Positions 1 through 6,666 of a stretch of 9,124 nucleotides of DNA are shown in pieces. The notes beneath the pieces are model-generated. The model was given only the letters and a program-made list of their open reading frames with translations. It searched no databases and was not told the origin of the DNA. How positions within the stretch are numbered: the first letter of the stretch is position 1; each line of letters starts with the position of its first letter. Origin of the DNA: Acidobacteriaceae bacterium (GTDB taxonomy: Bacteria; Acidobacteriota; Terriglobia; Terriglobales; Acidobacteriaceae); assembly GCA_003135315.1 (NCBI GenBank), contig PLBD01000341.1, forward strand, positions 1-9,124, read 5' to 3'. The position numbers and the translations under genes are program-made.

Positions 1-248
1 ACGGCGTCCGCACCCCCGACGGCAAGCCATCGCCCTTCCGCTCAGGCTTAGGCGTCTTAGCTGCCCGGCTGAATGTTCCGGTGCTCCCGCTGAGAATCGA
101 CGGCTTATACGAGATGAAACTGAAGGGCCATAAGATCGCGCGGCCGGGGCAGTTGAGGGTCATCATTGGTAAACCGATGCGCTTCCCGCCGGACACGCCA
201 CCGGAAGAGATCACAAACCAGGTCGAAAGTGTCACTTGGTCGATGTAA
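1..248 (+). CDS. Acyltransferase C-terminal fragment, PlsC/LPLAT type (5' end outside window)
   Basis: This is the end of a gene that begins upstream of the window; codons read in frame from base 3 and stop at TAA 246-248, leaving about 81 visible residues. The visible part starts GVRTPDGKPSPFRSG, which matches the stretch just after the FPEGTR block of 1-acyl-glycerol-3-phosphate acyltransferases. It continues with VPVLPLRIDG, the usual fourth block of that family. The enzymes move an acyl chain to a glycerophospholipid or related acceptor at the inner face of the cytoplasmic membrane. The catalytic HX4D block would lie upstream and cannot be checked. The fragment could be a stand-alone PlsC or the last domain of a larger AMP-ligase/acyltransferase fusion. 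It converges with the next gene and shows no link to the operon further right. The family call is fairly secure; the exact substrate is unknown. Confidence 0.75.
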   Translation, partial: GVRTPDGKPSPFRSGLGVLAARLNVPVLPLRIDGLYEMKLKGHKIARPGQLRVIIGKPMRFPPDTPPEEITNQVESVTWSM

Positions 249-277
249 ACCGTACATCGAACCGACGGGGTTCCAGA

Positions 278-1093
278 CTACGGCTGCGGATGCGATGGCG
301 GAGCAGGATTGTCGGCATCGTAGGACTTGGGCGGCAGCAGGAGTTGCACGCCAAAATATCCCACAAAGTAGGGGTGGTTAGAACTGGCAGGCTCAGGGCT
401 GCGTCCCGCCATCATCAGGAGCACGATCGGCCTGTGGATTCGATAACGGCCGCCGAGTTCAAGCGTGGTCTGGCTCGCGTAAGGATTGTAGGTGCTTTGC
501 GAATAGAACTCGGCGTCGAGTTCCAGCTTGGAGTTGAACGTGTGTCCAACGACGAGGCCCGTCAGCCAGCCACTCGGTCCATTGTGGACAAAATCATAGC
601 CGAGTTCGAAATTCACATCGACAGGACCGAGTTTGTGGGAAAACTCAAAGGGCAGCAGGAAGGAGTTGCTCTGCGCGGTGATGCCGCGGCGAACGGAGTC
701 ATTGGGATTATTCACGAATGCCTGAGGGAAGGTCGAGATCGACCAGCCTGATTCGCCGGCGTCGTGGAAGCGCCATTTGACTCCGAAGTTCGATTGCCCC
801 AGTCCGAACTTGGCGGCCACGGGAAGATCGTGCACGCGCAACCAGGCGTTCTCGTAGGTGAGCTGGATGCGGTCGCCAATGCCGAAGTTGATGTCGACAT
901 CGGGGGTATGAGTAACAGACTGATCGCTATACAGGAACGGCATGTAGCCAAAGTTGATTTCCCAATTGCGGGGCCCAGGTGTGGCTGGATCGTTGGTGTA
1001 AAAAGGCGGACCACCCTGGGCGAATGCAGAGCGGGCCATAAGTAGCCCGAATACAAAAATCAGGATGCGCAATATCGTTGTACGTCGCTCCAT
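278..1093 (-). CDS. Secreted outer-membrane beta-barrel-like protein (phenol-MetA/transporter-type family)
   Basis: Reading leftward from ATG at 1093-1091, this encodes 271 residues. It opens with a classic signal peptide: a basic MERR start, a hydrophobic stretch ILRILIFVFGLLMA, and a SAFA cleavage site before QGGPPF around residue 25. I chose this start over an in-frame ATG at 1159 because the longer form would bury the signal peptide behind 22 extra residues. The mature part has many alternating aromatic/hydrophobic strands (for example NWEINFGYMPFLYSD, VNFELGYDFVHNG, LELGGRYRI). It begins with a GGPPFYTNDPATPGPRNWE segment typical of proteins annotated as putative transporters in the MetA-of-phenol-degradation group. 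The C-terminal tail is proline-rich. The likely place is the outer membrane; the cargo is unknown. It is transcribed away from the operon on the right, so a shared job is not implied. An alternative label is simply a hypothetical outer-membrane protein. Confidence 0.75.
   Translation of the reverse strand: MERRTTILRILIFVFGLLMARSAFAQGGPPFYTNDPATPGPRNWEINFGYMPFLYSDQSVTHTPDVDINFGIGDRIQLTYENAWLRVHDLPVAAKFGLGQSNFGVKWRFHDAGESGWSISTFPQAFVNNPNDSVRRGITAQSNSFLLPFEFSHKLGPVDVNFELGYDFVHNGPSGWLTGLVVGHTFNSKLELDAEFYSQSTYNPYASQTTLELGGRYRIHRPIVLLMMAGRSPEPASSNHPYFVGYFGVQLLLPPKSYDADNPAPPSHPQP
357..366 (+). repeat. TATCCCACAA motif copy
   Basis: Exact copy of a 10-mer that also occurs at 5312-5321 and 8023-8032 in the same orientation, with a one-mismatch form at 2731-2740. 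This copy lies inside the C-terminal coding part of the outer-membrane gene (codons for the YFVGY segment on the minus strand). Whether it is functional or coincidental cannot be told from one window. Confidence 0.3.
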
Positions 1094-1363
1094 AGGAAGC
1101 CGAAAGCGCGCAGAGAAATTACCAGGTATCGCAATCGGCCTAAGCTTTGGAAGAGTCATCCTGAAAATCCCAATGCGCTGGCGAAACTCGGTTTGAGCAG
1201 AAGCGCAGCAGGTAGTTTAGCCGGATTTGCCAAAGCCTTCCTGCCTGTGACGCTCGTCATAGCCCTGCCCAAGCCACAAGTGATAAGAATATGCGTTGCC
1301 GGAACAGAATTCGCCTATCGCATAGCGCGGGCTTTGCGCTTGTCTATTGGAGGCGGAGGAACC
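1094..1363. other. Divergent intergenic region, probable promoters for both directions
   Basis: This 270-bp gap lies between the start of the leftward outer-membrane gene and the start of the rightward operon, so it should carry at least one promoter for each. I looked for good -35/-10 pairs on both strands and found none that I would defend; AT-richer patches sit near 1281-1292 and 1118-1127. A reading frame stays open from a TTG at 1193 into the HD gene, but its translation shows no recognisable feature and the strong ribosome site is at 1349-1360. No RNA gene or repeat is evident. Confidence 0.4.
1349..1360 (+). promoter_or_regulatory. Double Shine-Dalgarno that fixes the start of the HD gene
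   Basis: The bases GGAGGCGGAGGA hold two purine-rich ribosome-binding cores (GGAGG at 1349-1353 and GGAGGA at 1355-1360), directly before ACC-ATG at 1364. The first core has a near-ideal 10-base spacing. This decides for the 180-residue protein over the longer open frame that begins at TTG 1193. Confidence 0.7.
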
Positions 1364-1906
1364 ATGCACGATGCCGTTACTAAGTTGTGGCCTGAGATCG
1401 AGTGGATCGACTCTCCTCAACTGCGCGAGCAGGTGAGCAATACCTGGCAGCGGGCGCTCGAACTCAGCCCGCTAACTCCTGATGACTTGAATCGCATCCC
1501 GTTCACGCTGCTGGTGCCCAATTGTCCCACGACGTTCATGGAACACAAGCGCTGCGTGGTGCACATCGCACGCAAGGCGGCTGAGAGCATGACTGAATTC
1601 ATGGGCCGCGCGCTGCCTATCGACATGGACACCGTGATTGCGGGCGCGATCCTGGCCGACGTGGGCAAGTTGCTGGAGTACGAAAACGTCGACGGCAAGA
1701 CGCGGCAGAGCAAGCGTGGCGAACTGCTGCGCCATCCATTCACCGGAGTTGCGCTGGCAATGGAGTGCGGTGTGCCGGACGCAGTATGCCATATCATTGC
1801 GGCGCACGCGGCCGAGGGCGACCTGGTGACGCGCACCACCGAGGCTTACATCGTGCATCACGCCGATTTCATGGCGTTTCTGCCGTTCAAGAACCTGGCG
1901 AAGTAA
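1364..1906 (+). CDS. Small HD-domain-like protein, HD motif altered to AD
   Basis: A 180-residue protein with no signal peptide or membrane segment, so probably cytoplasmic. It has the spaced residues of the HD phosphohydrolase fold: H61 (in MEHKRCVVH), then A98-D99 in ILADVGKLLEYE where the family normally has His-Asp followed by GK, then H124 (RHPFTG), H148 (IAAHAAEGD) and D168 (VHHADF). HD proteins usually bind one or two metals and hydrolyse phosphoester or nucleotide substrates. Here the His of the signature pair is Ala, so metal binding may be changed or lost. It is the first gene of the rightward operon, ending 12 bp before the MmgE/PrpD gene, so it is very likely made together with the tricarboxylate enzymes. 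It might hydrolyse a cofactor or CoA-like product, or act as a non-catalytic partner; the sequence does not decide. Fold call fairly good, role unknown. Confidence 0.75.
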   Translation: MHDAVTKLWPEIEWIDSPQLREQVSNTWQRALELSPLTPDDLNRIPFTLLVPNCPTTFMEHKRCVVHIARKAAESMTEFMGRALPIDMDTVIAGAILADVGKLLEYENVDGKTRQSKRGELLRHPFTGVALAMECGVPDAVCHIIAAHAAEGDLVTRTTEAYIVHHADFMAFLPFKNLAK

Positions 1907-1918
1907 GGGAGATGATCC

Positions 1919-3349
1919 ATGGCGACGACCACAGCCCCGCCCAAGACCGCGAGCAAGCCTGCCATCACTGCCACAATGTCGCAGTGGGCCGCTGGGGTGC
2001 GATTCGAGCAGCTTTCCGCTGACGCGGTCTACCAGGCCAAGCGCTTCCTGCTGGACAGCATTGGGTGTGCGCTCGGCGGATATCAGCAGCACGATGTCGT
2101 CATCGCGCTGGCAGTGCTGGACGAGATCGCCGGACCGGGCAAGGCAACGGTGATCGGCAGCGGCAAGCAGATGGACGCAGTTTCGGCCTCGCTGGCCAAC
2201 GCGCTGATGATTCGCTGCATGGACTACAACGACATTTACTGGAAGCAAGACCCCTCGCATCCCTCCGACATCTTCCCTGCCGCGATTGCCGCCGGCGAGC
2301 GCATGGGCAGCGACGGCCGCGAGCTGATCGTTGGGCTGGTGCTCGGTCACGAATTCGAGATGCGGCTGTGCGAAGCCGCGTTCCCCGGCATCCGCGAGCG
2401 GGGCTGGCATCACGCTACGCTGACGGCATTCGTATCTCCGATTGTGGCGGGACGCATGCTGCGGCTTACTGCCGAGCAGATTCAGCACGCCATCGGCATT
2501 AGCGCCAGCGCTCGCGCCACGCTCGGCGCGGTTACCGCGGGCAAGCTGACGATGATGAAGAACACCGTCGACCCCATGGCCACGCAGAGCGGCATGCTCG
2601 CAGCACTTCTGGCGGAGAAGGGCTACACCGGCCCGGAGCATGTCCTCGACGGAAAAGAGGGGCTGGTGCACTGCTTTGGCCCGGAGTGGAAGCTGGACAT
2701 TCTGACCGACGGCCTAGGAGAATCGTGGCGTATCACACAATGTGGGATGAAAGCATTTCCTACTGAGGCCCTGACCCACACGCCGATTTCGGCGGTGCTG
2801 GCCCTCATGAAGGACCACGACCTGAAACCCAACGACATTGCCAAAGTGCATATTCGCACCACGGCACGCGGCGCGGACATTCTAAGTGATCCGAGCAAGT
2901 ACGATCCGCACACGAAGGAAACGGCTGACCATTCGCTGCCGTACGTGATCGCCGCTGCCATCGCAGAGCGGCAGGTGACGCCGCTGCAGTTTACCCCTGC
3001 AAAGATCATGGACCCGGTGATCCGAGCGCAGCTCAACAAGATCGTCGTCACCGCGGACCCTGAAATCGAGAAAGTCTTCCCCGCGCTGCAACGGGTGATT
3101 GTCCGGATTCACACTATTGACGGCCGCGAGTTCATGCAGCAGCTTGACTATCCCAAGGGCGATCCACGCAACCCGCTGACCGATCAAGAGGTGGAGGAAA
3201 AGTTCGAGGCGCTGGCCGAGCCGGTGATGTCGCCAGAGGCCAGCCGCCGCGCCATCGACGGCATCTGGAACTTGGAGAAGCTGGCGAACATTAGCGCTCT
3301 GATGAAGCTCTGCAAAGCGGACCGCCGAGCGGCAGGAGAAGGTCACTGA
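1919..3349 (+). CDS. MmgE/PrpD-family protein (2-methylcitrate dehydratase-like)
   Basis: A 476-residue soluble protein, close to the usual 450-490 of the family. Landmarks in order: FLLDSIGCALGG (43-54); MDYNDIYW with D102 then HPSD (114-117); GRELIVGLVLGHEFEMRL (133-150); GWHHA (162-166); MKNTVDPMA with K214; KAFPTEALTHTP with H287; ADHSLPYVIAAAIAE (336-350); and YPKGDPRNPLTDQEVEEKF near the end. Members dehydrate 2-methylcitrate or citrate to the cis-aconitate form; the family also holds cis-aconitate decarboxylase and immune-responsive gene 1. The usual DFNDT block reads DYNDI here, so an active-site Thr is Ile (residue 106), which hints at a different substrate. The ATG at 1919 follows AAGGGAG by a good distance. 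The stop overlaps the next ATG by one base (TGATG), implying coupled translation with the homoaconitase. Family certain, substrate open. Confidence 0.9.
   Translation: MATTTAPPKTASKPAITATMSQWAAGVRFEQLSADAVYQAKRFLLDSIGCALGGYQQHDVVIALAVLDEIAGPGKATVIGSGKQMDAVSASLANALMIRCMDYNDIYWKQDPSHPSDIFPAAIAAGERMGSDGRELIVGLVLGHEFEMRLCEAAFPGIRERGWHHATLTAFVSPIVAGRMLRLTAEQIQHAIGISASARATLGAVTAGKLTMMKNTVDPMATQSGMLAALLAEKGYTGPEHVLDGKEGLVHCFGPEWKLDILTDGLGESWRITQCGMKAFPTEALTHTPISAVLALMKDHDLKPNDIAKVHIRTTARGADILSDPSKYDPHTKETADHSLPYVIAAAIAERQVTPLQFTPAKIMDPVIRAQLNKIVVTADPEIEKVFPALQRVIVRIHTIDGREFMQQLDYPKGDPRNPLTDQEVEEKFEALAEPVMSPEASRRAIDGIWNLEKLANISALMKLCKADRRAAGEGH
2731..2747 (+). repeat. Intragenic near-copy of the 5312-5328 palindrome
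   Basis: The 17 bases TATCACACAATGTGGGA differ from TATCCCACAATGTGGGA at 5312-5328 by a single base. This copy is inside the MmgE/PrpD gene, over codons for the RITQCGMKA part. The mismatch breaks one pair of the 7+1+7 dyad. An agreement of 16 of 17 bases within 9 kb is unlikely by chance, but only a genome-wide count can show whether it is a real site. Confidence 0.4.
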
Positions 3350-5310
3350 TGGGACAGACCATCGTCGAAAAAATCGCGCATTCCCACATGACCGAGGGCC
3401 CGAACCGCCCACTGCGGGCTGGAGACTTTCTCTCCATCCGGCCCTACCACGTGATGACCCACGACAACACTTCGGCAGTGATGAAGAAGTTCAAGGCCAT
3501 CGGCGCGCGGAAGGTCTACGATGCCGGACAGCCAGTGTTCACCGCCGATCACGACATTCAGAACACGCAGGAGTCCAATCTTGCGAAGTATCGCAGCATG
3601 GAGGCATTCGCGCACGAACATGGCATCGACTTCTATCCACCGGGCACTGGCATCGGCCACCAGCTCATGGTGGAAAAGGGCTACGTGTTGCCGGGAACGT
3701 TTGTTGTTGCCTCGGATTCGCACTCGAATATGTACGGTGCCCTGGGAGCCATCGGCACGCCCGTGGTCCGCACCGACGCAGCCGCCATCTGGGCGACGGG
3801 CGAGTTCTGGTGGCAGATTCCGCGCACCGTCCAGGTTGTGCTGGAGGGCCAACTGGCGGCGGGTGTGAGCGGCAAAGATGTGATCGTCACCCTGTGCGGG
3901 CTGTACAACCGCGAGGAAGTCTTGAACGCGGCGGTCGAATTCGCCGGCCCAGGCGTGGCATCGCTCAGCATGGACGCGCGCTTGAGCATCGCCAACATGT
4001 CCACCGAGTGGGGTGCGCTGGTGGGCTGGTTCCCGGTGGGTGAGGTCACATTGAGTTATTTGGAAGCGCGGAATCGCGAGCTACGAGCGCAGGGCATCGC
4101 GCGCATACCTTACGAGAAGTTTGCCGACTGGCGCACGAATCCACCAGCTCCAGACGCTGACGCAGTCTATGCCGGACGCATCGTGCTCGACCTCGCGGAG
4201 GTCACGCCGCACGTTTCCGGACCGGATACGGTGCAGGTGATGCAGTCGGTTGCCGAGATCGCCAAGAAGAAGGTTGCGATCCAGAAAGCCTATCTCGTCT
4301 CTTGTGTGAACTCGCGATTGGAGGACCTGGAGGCCGCCGCGAAAGTCTTGCCCGGCAAGAAAGTTGCCGGCGGCGTGAAATTTTATTTTGCAGCAGCCAG
4401 TCGCTCGATACAGGAAGAAGCCGAGAAGAGCGGCGTTTGGCAGACCTTTCTCGATGCTGGGGCGCTTCCCCTGCCGTCGGGATGTGGACCGTGCATCGGC
4501 CTTGGCACCGGGCTCCTGGAGCCGGGTGAGACCGGCATTTCCGCGACCAACCGCAATTTCAAGGGGCGAATGGGCTCGCGCGATGCCCGATGCTATCTCG
4601 GCAGCCCCGAAGTGGTTGCGGCTTCGGCGGTCGCAGGATACATTTGCGGGCCGGGACCATCCGAGTCGTGCCCGGTGACCCGGAGTTTCACGGAATTCGC
4701 CCCTACCACGGTAGCGGAGACGGTCGAGATCCTTCCCGGATTTCCGGCGAGAGTTCGCGGCCGGATGGTCTTTCTGCCGCAGGACAACCTGAACACCGAC
4801 GGCATTTACGGCAAGGACTACACCTACCGCGAAGACATGACGCCTGAAATGATGGCGCGCGTGGTGATGGAAAACTACGATCCGGAATTTGCCGAGCGAA
4901 CGGTTGCAGGGGATGTCGTCGTGGGCGGATTCAACTTTGGTACCGGCTCCAGCCGCGAGCAGGCAGTGACGGCGCTGAAGTGCAAAGGCATTCCGCTGGT
5001 GATTGCGGGCAGCTTTTCGCAGACGTATCTGCGCAACGCCTTCAACAACGGCTTCCTTTGCATCGAGGAGCCGGGACTGGTGAATCGCTTGCGCTCCCGG
5101 TTTGGCGACGCGGTGGCGCGCGGAGAAAAGACGATCATCCCTGGCGACGCGATCGAGGTGGACTTCGCAACCAGCACAATCCGCTATGCGGGTGAGACGT
5201 TTACCTTTCCTGCCCTGGGCAGCGTACCGCAATCGCTGGTGATTGCCGGAGGCGTTGAGAACCTGGTCAGCCGCAAGCTGGGAATCGAGATGACCACAGT
5301 ACAGATTTAG
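3349..5310 (+). CDS. Single-chain homoaconitase-like hydratase (Lys4 type, aconitase superfamily)
   Basis: A 653-residue protein joining the large (about 1-460) and small, swivelling (about 470-653) aconitase domains. Iron-sulfur ligands are visible: C319 in VSCVNSR and C379/C382 in SGCGPC. The run from THDNTSAVMKKF through DHDIQN, GIGHQLMVEKGYVLPG, VVASDSHSNMYGALG, RTDAAAIWATGEFWWQIP and SIANMSTEWGAL closely recalls fungal Lys4 homoaconitase. So does the small-domain stretch DNLNTDGIYGKDYTY with TPEMMARVVMENYDPEF and GTGSSREQAVTAL (532-543). Lys4 enzymes interconvert cis-homoaconitate and homoisocitrate in aminoadipate lysine synthesis, with a 4Fe-4S cluster. The usual SCTNS motif reads SCVNS, a small deviation. 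AGGAG at 3334-3338 precedes the ATG, which shares one base with the upstream stop. The context (PrpD-type gene before, decarboxylating dehydrogenase after) supports a homoaconitase or a related aconitate-analogue hydratase. A 3-isopropylmalate dehydratase role is less likely. Confidence 0.88.
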   Translation: MGQTIVEKIAHSHMTEGPNRPLRAGDFLSIRPYHVMTHDNTSAVMKKFKAIGARKVYDAGQPVFTADHDIQNTQESNLAKYRSMEAFAHEHGIDFYPPGTGIGHQLMVEKGYVLPGTFVVASDSHSNMYGALGAIGTPVVRTDAAAIWATGEFWWQIPRTVQVVLEGQLAAGVSGKDVIVTLCGLYNREEVLNAAVEFAGPGVASLSMDARLSIANMSTEWGALVGWFPVGEVTLSYLEARNRELRAQGIARIPYEKFADWRTNPPAPDADAVYAGRIVLDLAEVTPHVSGPDTVQVMQSVAEIAKKKVAIQKAYLVSCVNSRLEDLEAAAKVLPGKKVAGGVKFYFAAASRSIQEEAEKSGVWQTFLDAGALPLPSGCGPCIGLGTGLLEPGETGISATNRNFKGRMGSRDARCYLGSPEVVAASAVAGYICGPGPSESCPVTRSFTEFAPTTVAETVEILPGFPARVRGRMVFLPQDNLNTDGIYGKDYTYREDMTPEMMARVVMENYDPEFAERTVAGDVVVGGFNFGTGSSREQAVTALKCKGIPLVIAGSFSQTYLRNAFNNGFLCIEEPGLVNRLRSRFGDAVARGEKTIIPGDAIEVDFATSTIRYAGETFTFPALGSVPQSLVIAGGVENLVSRKLGIEMTTVQI

Positions 5311-5332
5311 GTATCCCACAATGTGGGAGTAC
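5311..5332 (+). repeat. Palindromic element just after the homoaconitase stop
   Basis: Right after the TAG stop, TCCCACA-A-TGTGGGA (5314-5328) forms a perfect 7+1+7 palindrome. Flanking GTA/TAC extends it to a 9-bp RNA stem with one bulged G (5329) and a 3-base loop. No T-run follows, so it is not a standard Rho-independent terminator. It could be an operator, an mRNA-stabilising or processing stem, or one copy of a chromosomal repeat. Confidence 0.55.
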
Positions 5333-5376
5333 GGACTATTGGGACTGGGATGTGATTCCAGACAATCCTCGAATGC

Positions 5377-5397
5377 GGCGGCCCGATGAAGGCCGCC
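5377..5397 (+). other. GC-rich hairpin in the 129-bp operon gap
   Basis: GGCGGCC (5377-5383) pairs perfectly with GGCCGCC (5391-5397) around a 7-base loop. It lies 42 bases before the dehydrogenase start. The sequence after it is mixed, not a T-run, so a strong intrinsic terminator is not supported. A repeat remnant, attenuator or RNA-processing site are all possible. The rest of the 5311-5439 gap holds the palindrome at its left end and the ribosome site AGGAG (5426-5430) at its right end; I see no small gene. Confidence 0.45.
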
Positions 5398-5439
5398 TCC
5401 ACTCGGGATGACATTTCAAAATAACAGGAGCCTGCAATC

Positions 5440-6666
5440 ATGGCGAAACATACGATCGTAGTCATGCCCGGCGATGGCATTGGCAATCAGGTGCTGCCCG
5501 AGGCCATTCGCATACTCGACGCTGTCGGATTTGAAGCTGAATATGTACATGCCGACATCGGTTGGGAGTGCTGGATCAAAGAAGGCAATGCGCTGCCGGA
5601 GCGCACTATCGAGTTGCTGCGGCAACACAAAATCGGGCTGTTTGGGGCCATCACCTCCAAGCCCAAGAAGGAAGCGGAAGCCGAACTCAGTCCCGCGCTG
5701 AGAGGCAAGGGCTGCCAATACTTCAGCCCCATCGTTTCCATGCGCCAGAAGTTCAACCTAGACGTCTGCATGCGGCCGTGCCTGTCGTTTCCCGGCAATC
5801 CTCTCAACTTCATCCGCAAAAAGCCGAGCGGGGGATTCGAAGAGCCGAAAGTCGATGTCGTCGTCTTCCGCCAGAACACCGAGGGGCTGTACGCCGGTGT
5901 GGAATGGAGTAATCCTGCGCCACAGGTCCGCGAGGCGCTGCGGACGCATCCCAAGTTCAAGCTGTTCGAGAGCGTCGCCGGAGAAGATCTGGCGATCTCG
6001 GTGCGAATCATCACCCGTCCGGCAGCGCGCCGCATTTGCGAAGCGGCCTTCCGGCATGCCCGCAAGTTCGGCTACAAAACGGTTACGATCTGCGAGAAGC
6101 CCAACGTGTTGCGCGAAACCTCGGGTCTGATGGAAGAGGTTGCCAAGGAAGTGCAGAAGCAGTACAGCGATATTCCCCTGTGGTCCACCAACATCGACGC
6201 GCAGACCATGTGGCTGACGAAGAACCCCGAGGACTATGGCGTTATTGTGGCCAGCAACCTGTTCGGGGACGTGATCAGCGACGCCTTTGCCGGACTGGTG
6301 GGCGGACTCGGCTTCGCGGCTTCGGGCAATATTGGCGACGATGTCGCAGTCTTCGAGCCGACGCACGGCTCGGCGCCGAAGTACGCGGAACTGGATCCAC
6401 CGATCGTCAATCCCATTGCAATGATCCTTTCGGCAGCGATGATGCTCGATCACATTGGCGAACAGAGCAAAGCGGAAAAAGTTCGTACTGCAATCGCTGC
6501 GGTGGTCGGGGAAGGCAAGGTGCGGACCTACGACATGCTGCGCATCTCCGGCGGCGCACGGTCGCTGGCACAGGGCGCGGCCTCAACGCCGCAGATGACC
6601 GACGCCATCCTGGAGCAACTCGGCGCCGGAGTGGAGAGTGCTTATGCCGGCAGCGGCAGAAACTAG
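5440..6666 (+). CDS. Isocitrate/isopropylmalate-family beta-decarboxylating dehydrogenase
   Basis: A 408-residue protein starting at ATG 5440 behind AGGAG (5426-5430). Family landmarks: VVMPGDGIGNQVLPEA near the N-terminus; the substrate arginines R102 (SMRQKF), R112 (CMRPCL) and R144 (FRQNTEGLYAGVEW); K220 in EKPNVLRETSG; the metal aspartates D253 (NIDAQTMWL), D277 and D281 (NLFGDVISDAFAGL); and the nucleotide loop THGSAPKYA. These enzymes oxidise a 2-hydroxy acid with a beta-carboxylate and release CO2 to give a 2-oxo acid. The Lys314-Tyr315 pair after HGSAP resembles NADP-dependent isocitrate dehydrogenase, so NADP use is a reasonable guess. Against E. coli Icd as I remember it, the isocitrate-contacting Asn115 position is Ile98, which points to another substrate such as homoisocitrate or a 2-alkylisocitrate. 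Its end overlaps the next gene by 23 bases. Confidence 0.88.
   Translation: MAKHTIVVMPGDGIGNQVLPEAIRILDAVGFEAEYVHADIGWECWIKEGNALPERTIELLRQHKIGLFGAITSKPKKEAEAELSPALRGKGCQYFSPIVSMRQKFNLDVCMRPCLSFPGNPLNFIRKKPSGGFEEPKVDVVVFRQNTEGLYAGVEWSNPAPQVREALRTHPKFKLFESVAGEDLAISVRIITRPAARRICEAAFRHARKFGYKTVTICEKPNVLRETSGLMEEVAKEVQKQYSDIPLWSTNIDAQTMWLTKNPEDYGVIVASNLFGDVISDAFAGLVGGLGFAASGNIGDDVAVFEPTHGSAPKYAELDPPIVNPIAMILSAAMMLDHIGEQSKAEKVRTAIAAVVGEGKVRTYDMLRISGGARSLAQGAASTPQMTDAILEQLGAGVESAYAGSGRN

Noticed and set aside
1193..1363. N-terminal extension of the HD gene from TTG 1193
   Set aside because: Rare start codon, no ribosome site, unremarkable sequence; the double GGAGG at 1349-1360 points to ATG 1364.
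1472..2671. Long minus-strand open frame (399 codons) across the HD and PrpD genes
   Set aside because: Low-complexity, His/Arg-rich translation with no family motif, lying opposite two well-supported genes; a typical antisense artefact of GC-rich DNA.
4081..5319. Long minus-strand open frame (412 codons) opposite the homoaconitase
   Set aside because: No recognisable domain, and the plus strand has clear aconitase cluster and GSSREQA motifs throughout.
5377..5397. Rho-independent terminator
   Set aside because: The stem is good but no T-run follows, so I list it only as a hairpin.
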